DNA of 21,880 nucleotides from a virus. The notes beneath the pieces were generated by a model. That model worked only from the letters and a program-made list of their open reading frames with translations. It did not search any database and was not told the origin of the DNA. Below, in pieces: positions 1 to 4,674 of this stretch. The stretch lies in IMG/VR virus record IMGVR_UViG_3300031884_002044, positions 1 to 21,880 of that record. One strand, given 5' to 3'. The translations under genes and the position numbers were made by a program. Each line of letters opens with the position of its first letter. The stretch's first letter is position 1.

Positions 1-26
1 ACTGCGGAACCATTATTCTTAATCAT
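1..26 (-). CDS. 5' end of an unknown leftward gene, cut by the window edge
   Basis: Only about eight codons are visible (M-I-K-N-N-G-S-A), running off the left edge. I infer a gene because motif M (35-77) lies just upstream, as it does before five other leftward start codons. The ATG at 26 gives the same 15-nt spacing from the motif's GG as radC does. An in-frame ATG at 32 is also possible. Nothing can be said about the product. Confidence 0.35.
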
Positions 27-34
27 AATCATCT

Positions 35-77
35 ACCGTTGCCTTACGGATTTATTTTGGCATCTGGCTCGCCGGTT
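35..77 (-). promoter_or_regulatory. Motif M, copy 1 (start-codon-proximal conserved element)
   Basis: First of six copies of a ~44-nt sequence found immediately 5' of leftward start codons. On the minus strand it reads CCGGCGAGCCAGATGCC, AAAATAAATCC, GTAA, GG, CAACGG. The CC-GTAA-GG part can form a minimal hairpin with a GNRA loop. This copy lies between R copy 1 and the edge-truncated gene. Its function is unknown. Position suggests a translation-initiation, mRNA-processing or operator role. Confidence 0.6.
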
Positions 78-101
78 ATACTTAAATTACGGGCATTTAA
101 T

Positions 102-273
102 ATTGAGCCAGTCGGATAGTGTCAAGGGCGTATGTCAGTTTCTCAACCGGCAATTCGACTCCGCTCATTGTCCGGTTGGGAAACTGAATAAGCACGAAGT
201 GCCGGGAGGCGAAACGCTAAAAGAATAACTTGTTTCGCCGGACGGCCCTTTACATTTCCGGCTGGCGATCAAT
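102..273. ncRNA. Structured RNA element R, copy 1
   Basis: One of three related elements. The outer helix pairs 102-116 (ATTGAGCCAGTCGGA) with 257-273 (TCCGGCTGGC, then GATCAAT). AAGGGC near 125-130 pairs with GCCCTT near 246-250. An internal 15-bp hairpin pairs CAGTTTCTCAACCGG with CCGGTTGGGAAACTG across a variable loop, and a second hairpin pairs GGCGAAAC with GTTTCGCC. The stretch GCACGAAGTGCCGGGAGGC is identical in all copies. The element lies between the terminator of the 361-678 gene and motif M, so it may be a leftward leader or free-standing RNA. The sequence alone does not settle the strand. No known family was recognised. Confidence 0.6.
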
Positions 274-328
274 AACTTTGCCCCGAATTTGAGTGTAAAA
301 GGGTATTTCTCAGAAAAAAATCGAACAC

Positions 329-356
329 AAAAAAACCCTGATTAGAGGGTTTTTTC
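329..356 (-). terminator. Intrinsic terminator of the 361-678 gene
   Basis: AACCCT (334-339) pairs with AGGGTT (346-351), flanked by A-runs and T-runs on both sides. It therefore looks usable in both directions. It follows the small gene's stop codon by only a few bases on the minus strand. Confidence 0.75.
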
Positions 357-360
357 ATCT

Positions 361-678
361 TTAGAAGGGAAGATCGGCTACTTCATCGATGCTCTCCTTT
401 ACTTTTTTAGCCGGCCTTTTCATTTTCGGTTCCGGTTTGTTTTCTATTTCAGTTTCCGGTTCGTCGGTAACTTCTTCTTTGCGGCTTACATAGACTGTAA
501 ATTCGCGACCGAACTGGTCTGCTGTTTTCATTTTTGCAACTTCAAAAGTGGCGTAAGTTTCGCCGTTGAACTCGTAAGAGAGATCGTTCAGATCATCCAT
601 GTTTACGGTTACTTTGATAATTTGAAGACCTTCTACCTGTTTGCCTTTTCCTACAAAATGTTTTTGAAACTTTTTCAT
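361..678 (-). CDS. Small protein with SSB-like acidic C-terminal tip
   Basis: A 105-residue protein. It has a compact N-terminal domain of about 65 residues with alternating hydrophobic stretches (QIIKVTVNM, TYATFEVAKM, FTVYVSR), then a charged K/P/E-rich linker, and ends in EVADLPF. This ending resembles the DDLPF tip by which bacterial single-stranded DNA-binding proteins recruit partners. I do not see a standard OB-fold SSB sequence, so an SSB-like or DNA-metabolism role is inference. The ATG at 678 is chosen over an upstream one at 828 because the extension would run back through the conserved non-coding leader L1. The gene has its own leader and terminator, so it is probably monocistronic and possibly strongly expressed. 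Confidence 0.75.
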   Translation of the reverse strand: MKKFQKHFVGKGKQVEGLQIIKVTVNMDDLNDLSYEFNGETYATFEVAKMKTADQFGREFTVYVSRKEEVTDEPETEIENKPEPKMKRPAKKVKESIDEVADLPF

Positions 679-696
679 GATACTTAATTTTAAGTG

Positions 697-840
697 AAAA
701 TTATATGCAAGATTTTTAAAGGGTGTCACTGAAGGGCAGTCAAGAAACCGTGGAATACCGGAAGGAGGTAGGATAGAGGATATGCCGCGAAAGTTCTTGA
801 ATGAGGGGACCGTTACCGGATGGGGCATTCTATCTTCGCA
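697..840 (-). promoter_or_regulatory. Leader element L, copy 1
   Basis: A 144-bp element directly upstream of the SSB-tailed small gene and closely similar to 3302-3446. The block at 735-763 is identical over 29 nt in both copies (starts GGCAGTCAAGAAACCG). Also shared are ATATGC plus GCGAAAGTTCTT, GATGGGG, and a distal CTTCGCA that can pair with TGCGAA. At its gene-proximal end both copies share TGCATATAATTTT (minus strand), a possible -7 region. In this copy CCG-GTAA-CGG forms a GNRA hairpin on the minus strand. It is likely a promoter plus structured leader or a protein-binding region. Confidence 0.55.
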
Positions 841-1168
841 TTGAATTTGATTTAAAATATCAGTGAAATAGGATCAATCTACAGTTGGGAAAGGGTTAGG
901 TTAAGGGATCAATCCAAAGTTACCCCATGTATGAGCTGCTCTCTGCGGAAGATAATGGTGAAGACCACAAATTATTGCAAAAAAAAGCAGATCAGTTTGG
1001 GAATTGCCAGGATAAGTCGAAAAGGTGGTGACTAAACGGCTGAAAAATTACCGGACTAATAAAATTGCCGGATAGTAAGGGTTGCATTGAAGTTTACTGA
1101 TCCCTGTAAGATGAAAAAAAGCAATCAGGGTTTTACTAAGGGAGATTTACCCTGGGAGTTTTGTGGAA
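841..1168. other. Gene-free interval between leader L1 and the Zn-ribbon gene's terminator
   Basis: No convincing gene. A 34-codon plus-strand frame at 927-1031 (MYELLSAEDNGEDHK...) has a protein-like composition, but I see no ribosome site or neighbours supporting it, and it could be a remnant. TAACTTTG on the minus strand (915-922) matches the Bacteroidota -7 box, but no -33 TTG lies at the right distance. The interval presumably holds upstream control sequence for the leftward small gene. Confidence 0.4.
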
Positions 1169-1216
1169 CAAAAAAATACCGCCGTGCAGAGGTTTTCTTT
1201 ACCTCTTGCACAGCGG
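1169..1216 (-). terminator. Intrinsic terminator of the radC operon
   Basis: A strong hairpin at 1179-1216: CCG, GTGCA and AGGT on one side pair with ACCT, TGCAC and CGG on the other, with an A-rich loop. On the minus strand it is followed by a run of seven T (1169-1177 region). It starts within 10 nt of the stop codon of the 1223-1444 gene. Confidence 0.85.
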
Positions 1217-1222
1217 ATTAAA

Positions 1223-1444
1223 TTAATTGGCATAAGGATATCCACATCCATTGTAAACATCTTCGTCTGCAGCTGCAGACAGGAATTGCCGGTAAGAAGC
1301 ATCACCACAAGTCATGCAGAATACTTCTTTGGAGGAGGGCCAATAGTAGATATTGACACCTTTATCCAGTTTAGCCTTGCATTTTGAGCAGCAAGAGCTA
1401 AACTTCGCTTTGATCATTCGTGGATCATTGGCATATTGGGACAT
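1223..1444 (-). CDS. Small zinc-ribbon protein
   Basis: A 73-residue protein with CCSKC near residues 18-22 and CMTCG near residues 43-47, a two-CxxC zinc-ribbon pattern. These flank a short hydrophobic stretch (VNIYYWP), and the C-terminus is rich in Gly, Tyr and Asn. Similar very short Zn-ribbon proteins occur in Bacteroidota mobile elements beside ArdC/RadC genes, though I cannot name a family. It is the last gene of the radC operon, and its start overlaps the end of the upstream gene by 20 nt. Motif M copy 6 lies inside that upstream gene's 3' end. Role unknown; nucleic-acid or protein binding is possible. Confidence 0.75.
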   Translation of the reverse strand: MSQYANDPRMIKAKFSSCCSKCKAKLDKGVNIYYWPSSKEVFCMTCGDASYRQFLSAAADEDVYNGCGYPYAN

Positions 1445-1745
1445 CTGTTTTACCGACGCCTTTCGGATTTATTTTGGCTTCTGGCACGCCGTTGTTAGTA
1501 ATAAATTCATTTGATAATCTTAAGATATTAGCGCATTTATTTGAATTATAACTTCTTAGAAGCTTAACCCATTCACCGGTTAGTGTAATATTCGCTGAAA
1601 AGCTTTCAACTGTTTTGTAAAAAGTGCTGTCATAAGAAGGATTTTTATTGATGAATTCCTTCATATCCTTGATGATAGCGCGGTGTAACCGTTCAAATCT
1701 GCGCTGATAAAAAGACATTTCTTCCCGGAACTGATTTTCTGTCAT
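1425..1745 (-). CDS. Unknown 106-residue helical protein with motif-encoded C-terminus
   Basis: The protein begins MTENQFREEMSFYQRRFERL and is mostly charged and predicted helical (YQRRFERLHRAIIKDMKEFI). No domain was recognised. The ATG at 1745 is chosen because motif M copy 5 ends just upstream and a TGA from the motif's reading frame overlaps it (ATGA). Its last 20 or so codons read through motif M copy 6, giving the tail GVPEAKINPKGVGKT, so the C-terminus is set by the regulatory repeat rather than by the ancestral gene. It sits between the DUF6573 gene (61-nt gap) and the Zn-ribbon gene (overlap), so it is presumably co-transcribed with them. Confidence 0.65.
   Translation of the reverse strand: MTENQFREEMSFYQRRFERLHRAIIKDMKEFINKNPSYDSTFYKTVESFSANITLTGEWVKLLRSYNSNKCANILRLSNEFITNNGVPEAKINPKGVGKTDVPICQ
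1451..1493 (-). promoter_or_regulatory. Motif M, copy 6 (within the end of the upstream gene)
   Basis: On the minus strand it contains GGCGTGCCAGAAGCC, then AAAATAAATCC-GAAA-GG, then CGTCGGTAAAA before the Zn-ribbon gene's ATG at 1444. The GNRA loop sequence (GAAA) and the CC/GG flanks are kept. It is translated as the C-terminus of the preceding gene. Confidence 0.65.
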
Positions 1746-1752
1746 TGATTTA

Positions 1753-1796
1753 GCACCCTGCCCAGGGGACTTATTGTGGCTTCTGGCACGCCGGTT
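1753..1796 (-). promoter_or_regulatory. Motif M, copy 5
   Basis: On the minus strand: CCGGCGTGCCAGAAGCC, then ACAATAAGTCC, CCTG, GG, then GCTAAATCA and the ATG at 1745. The first half is conserved, the loop is not GNRA, but the CC...GG pairing is kept. It fills most of the 61-nt gap between the DUF6573 gene and the next gene. Confidence 0.6.
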
Positions 1797-1806
1797 AATT
1801 AATTTT

Positions 1807-2232
1807 CTAATCTTCATCCGGAAACAGGATCGTGATAGCCGGGGATGGATCATCCAGATCAAGCGGACCAATCACTGCTCTGAGGGTAACTTCTCTAAGC
1901 TGCCGGTTTCCTTCGCAAACTTTCTCGTATTTGGTCCAATCACCTTTATCGGGAAGCTGGCAACAGAACCCAAATTTCAATTCTTCCCCTGAACATCTTC
2001 GGGCTGAGAGTGAAAACATATACAGGATATCCCAAAGCCGACCTTGTTCACTCTGATCAGGCATTTCAAAGGGAACCAGAACATACTTGTCATAAACTCT
2101 GCGTGTAAGAAAAACGGGAAATTTGATTCCTGCCTCTTTGGAAATATCCGGACTAATGGGTACCTGAATTCCATCGGCAACAGCTTCCATCCGGGTGTAA
2201 CTTGCAATAATTTTCCAATCGATTAAATCCAT
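1807..2232 (-). CDS. DUF6573 family protein
   Basis: A 141-residue protein that matches what I recall of DUF6573, found in plasmids, ICEs and phages. Recognisable features are an N-terminal 'IIASYTRMEAVADGIQVPIS' type segment, 'KEAGIKFPVFLTRRVYDKYV', the central 'GRLWDILYMFSLSARRC', and the C-terminal 'LRAVIGPLDLDDPSPAITILFPDED'. The molecular function is not established; accessory-element genes of this family usually lie beside ArdC, RadC or replication genes, as here. The ATG at 2232 is preferred to an in-frame GTG at 2277, because the extra 15 codons are simply motif M copy 4. Second gene of the radC operon, 65 nt after radC. Confidence 0.75.
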   Translation of the reverse strand: MDLIDWKIIASYTRMEAVADGIQVPISPDISKEAGIKFPVFLTRRVYDKYVLVPFEMPDQSEQGRLWDILYMFSLSARRCSGEELKFGFCCQLPDKGDWTKYEKVCEGNRQLREVTLRAVIGPLDLDDPSPAITILFPDED

Positions 2233-2240
2233 AATTTTAT

Positions 2241-2284
2241 TGCCCGTGCCCTCGGGACTTATTTTGGCTTCTGGCACGCCGGTT
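2241..2284 (-). promoter_or_regulatory. Motif M, copy 4
   Basis: On the minus strand: ACCGGCGTGCCAGAAGCC, AAAATAAGTCCCGAGGG, CACGGGCAATAAAATT, then the ATG at 2232. The hairpin part reads CCC-GA-GGG or CC-CGAG-GG. It fills the gap between radC and the DUF6573 gene. The frame is open into the gene, so an extended protein is formally possible. Confidence 0.65.
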
Positions 2285-2297
2285 TGTAAATTTTAGT

Positions 2298-2741
2298 TTA
2301 AAGAATACCTTCATCTGCCATGGAGTAATAGCCTTCAGAGGAGAGAATCAGATGATCAAGCAGGGGAATTTCAAGGATAAGACCGGCCTCTTTGAGATTC
2401 TGGGTAATCTTTCGGTCTGCTGAACTAACATCCAGATTACCTGACGGGTGGTTATGTGCAACGATAATTGAAGTAGCACAGGCTTTGAGTGCAACCTGGA
2501 AAACAACCCGGATATCTATTATTGTTCCGGTCATCCCACCTTTGGAAATCTGATGATAACCAAGAACCTGGTTCTGGCGGTTAAGCATGAGCATGTACAT
2601 GAATTCAATGTGGTCATAAGCGGGCCAGAACAACTTGAAAGCGCAGTAGGATTCAGTTGACCCGGTAATTTTCATTCGGTCACGCGCTTTAATAATTGAA
2701 GAATACGAAATCTGAACTTCGGAGATAATCTCTGGAATCAT
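2298..2741 (-). CDS. radC: RadC-like JAB domain protein (putative Zn metalloprotease fold)
   Basis: A 147-residue short RadC-type protein lacking the N-terminal helix-hairpin-helix region of chromosomal RadC. The JAB/JAMM signature is clear: a Glu in EFMYMLMLN near residue 46, AHNHPSGN at about 95-102 and the Asp at about 109 (SSAD). The family's fold can bind zinc. Its role in RadC proteins is unsettled, and the old DNA-repair label is doubtful. Short versions are common in mobile elements of Bacteroidota. It is first in a four-gene leftward operon ending at the terminator 1169-1216. R copy 2 and motif M copy 2 lie directly upstream. The motif frame's TGA overlaps this ATG, which may couple translation. 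Confidence 0.85.
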   Translation of the reverse strand: MIPEIISEVQISYSSIIKARDRMKITGSTESYCAFKLFWPAYDHIEFMYMLMLNRQNQVLGYHQISKGGMTGTIIDIRVVFQVALKACATSIIVAHNHPSGNLDVSSADRKITQNLKEAGLILEIPLLDHLILSSEGYYSMADEGIL

Positions 2742-2748
2742 ACGTTTT

Positions 2749-2791
2749 GACCGCTGCCTTGCGGGTTTATTATGGCATCTGGCTCGCCGTT
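2749..2791 (-). promoter_or_regulatory. Motif M, copy 2 (before radC)
   Basis: On the minus strand: ACGGCGAGCCAGATGCC, ATAATAAACCC, GCAA, GG, CAGCGGTCAAAACGT, then the ATG at 2741. It has a GNRA loop (GCAA) between CC and GG. It is the 3' neighbour of R copy 2. Confidence 0.65.
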
Positions 2792-2816
2792 ACAGTTAAA
2801 TTAATGAGCTTACCAG

Positions 2817-2979
2817 ATTGAGCCGGGCGGATTCTGTCAAGGGCGCATGTCAGTTTCAAACCAGTTTGGACAGATAGATCCAGGAAAGTGACCGAGCACG
2901 AAGTGCCGGGAGGCGCTATGTCAAAACGTGACCTGCCAGGCGCCGGAAGGCCCTTTACTTTTCCGCTCCGGCGATCAAT
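2817..2979. ncRNA. Structured RNA element R, copy 2
   Basis: The outer helix pairs 2817-2831 (ATTGAGCCGGGCGGA) with 2962-2979 (TCCGC, bulged T, CCGGC, then GATCAAT). The GCCGG/CCGGC here replaces GCCAG/CTGGC of copy 1, a compensatory change. The invariant GTCAAGGGC and GGCCCTTTAC blocks pair at long range. A variable hairpin inside carries GTCA-AAACG-TGAC within a GGCGC/GCGCC closing stem. The element lies between the terminator at 3053-3080 and motif M before radC. The strand is not settled. Confidence 0.65.
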
Positions 2980-3052
2980 AAATTTGCTCACGAATTTGAG
3001 TGTAAAAGGAAACTTCCTCAAAAAAAAGACGAACAGCAGCGAATGAAAGGGC

Positions 3053-3080
3053 ATAAAAAAAACCTCCGGAGAGGTTTTAA
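3053..3080 (-). terminator. Intrinsic terminator of the 3097-3282 gene
   Basis: AACCTC (3061-3066), loop CGGA, GAGGTT (3071-3076), followed on the minus strand by eight T. It separates the small gene from R copy 2. Confidence 0.8.
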
Positions 3081-3096
3081 AGGAAAGTGAGAGAAG

Positions 3097-3282
3097 TTAA
3101 TTATTCTCATATTTTGCGAGAAGTTCTTCTGCTATCTTTTCTGTTAAATCAGGGTTTGAATCATATTCTTCATTTTCTGAATTCCAGGTGTTGATTGCAG
3201 AATCGGTGTTGTTTGTGTTCCAGTAATTAGATACTTTTTCATTTTTCGTCCGGTCTGATTGAGTTAAAAAAGAAGTTTTCAT
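3097..3282 (-). CDS. Small acidic, Asn-rich protein of unknown function
   Basis: A 61-residue protein, MKTSFLTQSDRTKNEKV..., with a low-complexity Asn/Thr/Ser middle and an acidic helical end (DLTEKIAEELLAKYENN). No family was recognised. The ATG at 3282 is chosen because the upstream extension would enter the conserved leader L2. It is not homologous to the 361-678 gene, yet both have leader L upstream and a terminator plus R element downstream. That shared frame supports it being a real expressed gene. Confidence 0.6.
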   Translation of the reverse strand: MKTSFLTQSDRTKNEKVSNYWNTNNTDSAINTWNSENEEYDSNPDLTEKIAEELLAKYENN

Positions 3283-3301
3283 GGTATAAAATTTAAGGGT
3301 A

Positions 3302-3446
3302 AAAATTATATGCATGGTCTTTAGGGGTGCCACAGAGAGGCAGTCAAGAAACCGTGGAATACCGGAATAAGTATAGGGAGTGAGGATATGCTGCGAAAGT
3401 TCTTTACTGAAGAGACTGGATCGTGATGGGGTACCCCACCTTCGCA
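3302..3446 (-). promoter_or_regulatory. Leader element L, copy 2
   Basis: A 145-bp counterpart of 697-840. The segment 3339-3367 is the 29-nt identical core. TGCATATAATTTT (minus strand) lies at the gene-proximal end. The distal TGCGAAGG...CTTTCGCA pairing is kept. Near the distal end GGTGGG-GTAC-CCCATC forms a hairpin not present in copy 1. It probably drives or controls the 3097-3282 gene. Confidence 0.55.
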
Positions 3447-3759
3447 GGGAATTTTCCTTAAATGCTATTACCTGAAATACTTTGGAGTTTGACAGACAGA
3501 AGTAAAAAATCAGAATCTAATCATGGAAAAAAACTGAGGATGCAGGAACTGGAAAAGGTAAAAAAGATAAGATGATTTATCGATATGGCAATCAATTAAT
3601 TGCAGAAGAAAAGATGAATAACGAAATAAAAAAGTGAGATTTAATTGCAATCTTTCTCAGAATTGAGACTGGAATAAAAAAATAAACCCCACATGAGCAA
3701 GGGGGCTCGGATTTAGATTAGGCTGGATTTTTAGGCTCGGCTGTAGCTATTGAACAGAT
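3447..3759. other. Gene-free interval upstream of leader L2
   Basis: AT-rich. It contains only short frames (for example a 21-codon plus frame, MIYRYGNQLIAEEK..., around 3570-3640) without support. I found no TAnnTTTG box, tRNA or repeat in it. It separates the R-M operon's terminator from leader L2. Confidence 0.4.
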
Positions 3760-3816
3760 AAAAAAAAGCTGCAGGAATTAAAAATGAAAATCACCAATAA
3801 CATTTAATTTCTGCAG
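3760..3816 (-). terminator. Terminator of the restriction-modification operon
   Basis: CTGCAGGAATTAAA (3769-3782) pairs with TTTAATTTCTGCAG (3803-3816) with one G/T mismatch. The loop is about 20 nt, and an 8-T run follows on the minus strand (3760-3767). It begins within 10 nt of the Bro-N gene's stop. Confidence 0.75.
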
Positions 3817-3823
3817 GGCATTA

Positions 3824-4663
3824 TCAGGTTAGTTCTTTGTTTTCGGGGTTTTTATCTAATCCTTTTGCATTAATTTTTGATACTATTTTTTTACCGGTTT
3901 TTGCCTCAATTTCTTTTCGGGTATTACCTGCAATTGTTCCACCTTGTTTGGCTATCTTTCTGTTTTGGGGAAATGTTTTTGGTTTCTTTTCTTTCGAAAT
4001 TTCAGTAGTAGTGGCTTCGGCCAGCATATTGAGCACCAATTCGAGATTGGTCATATGGTCACGAAGGTTTTCTTTTTTCAGATCTTTGAATTGCTTATAC
4101 TGTTTGGTTGTAAGCCCACTCCAGGCATTGGTGATATCATCAGTAAGGATTGCAAATTCCTTTCCTTTTTGAACTCCACGATTTTCCCATTCGTCGGTCA
4201 GTTCTTTCCGGATTTCGATGCTTTTAAGCCGCTGATTGATCCATTCTTTGGAGTATCCCTTACGCAAATAGGTTTCCATCAATCGGTCGATACCAATTTC
4301 CGGATCTTCTATTTCATCAATGCGTTCGCGGGCAACATTGGCTATCCATACTTTAAGGGGCTCGGCTTTTGGTGAAGGGATACTTTGTATAAGTCTGAAT
4401 AACTGTTCTGTATCGGCTACATCAGTCATACGCATTTTCCCATCGGCTGCAACCATTTTCAAACCGTGACAATTCGTCACGGTTTCATTTCCTTCTTCCC
4501 TGAGCCGTTGTTTCAATTTGCGCCAGTATGCTTGTGGATCAACACTTTCCGAAAGTACCCCTACCACATCGACAATCGAAAAATACCATTTTTCCTGTTC
4601 ATCATCCCAGACCGAACGGACCTGCTTTTGCTCAAAAAGCTTAATTGATGTCTCTTTATTCAT
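3824..4663 (-). CDS. Bro-N domain protein (phage antirepressor-like)
   Basis: A 279-residue protein. Residues about 1-115 match the Bro-N/antirepressor pattern: KQVRSVWDDEQEKWYFSIVDVVGVL, a YWRKLKQRLREEGNE segment, and TDVADTEQLFRLIQSIPSPKAEPLKVWIANVARERIDE. The C-terminal third is Lys/Thr-rich with helical segments. Bro-N domains bind DNA and occur in phage antirepressors and mobile elements. Here the gene is last in the operon, 11 nt after res, so it may regulate the operon, sense a state, or be a passenger. A DNA-binding role is family knowledge. Its link to the restriction system is inferred from position only. Confidence 0.8.
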   Translation of the reverse strand: MNKETSIKLFEQKQVRSVWDDEQEKWYFSIVDVVGVLSESVDPQAYWRKLKQRLREEGNETVTNCHGLKMVAADGKMRMTDVADTEQLFRLIQSIPSPKAEPLKVWIANVARERIDEIEDPEIGIDRLMETYLRKGYSKEWINQRLKSIEIRKELTDEWENRGVQKGKEFAILTDDITNAWSGLTTKQYKQFKDLKKENLRDHMTNLELVLNMLAEATTTEISKEKKPKTFPQNRKIAKQGGTIAGNTRKEIEAKTGKKIVSKINAKGLDKNPENKELT

Positions 4664-4674
4664 CCTATGGAATG

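Noticed and set aside
679-828. N-terminal extension of the SSB-tailed small protein back to 828
   Set aside because: It would translate leader L1, whose sequence is conserved upstream of an unrelated gene. The ATG at 678 has an A-rich leader and fits better.
927-1031. Possible 34-codon plus-strand gene (MYELLSAEDNGED...)
   Set aside because: Too short, with no ribosome site or promoter and no partner. Mentioned in the gene-free interval but not called.
2233-2277. GTG start at 2277 adding 15 residues to the DUF6573 protein
   Set aside because: The extra residues are simply motif M; other copies of the motif are out of frame or contain stops.
35-2791. The motif M series as a CRISPR array
   Set aside because: Copies are spaced by whole genes, vary in sequence, are tied to start codons, and no cas genes are present.
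2770-3054. Leftward frame of 94 codons (with the peptide APPGTSC) and a similar one at 11434-11643
   Set aside because: Both lie over R copies 2 and 3. The resemblance comes from the shared R sequence, and the frame is broken in copy 1, while base pairing is kept. Non-coding RNA explains it better.
3837-4375. Rightward frames opposite the Bro-N gene
   Set aside because: Antisense shadows of a recognisable leftward protein; the hydrophobic composition is typical of reverse-complement frames.
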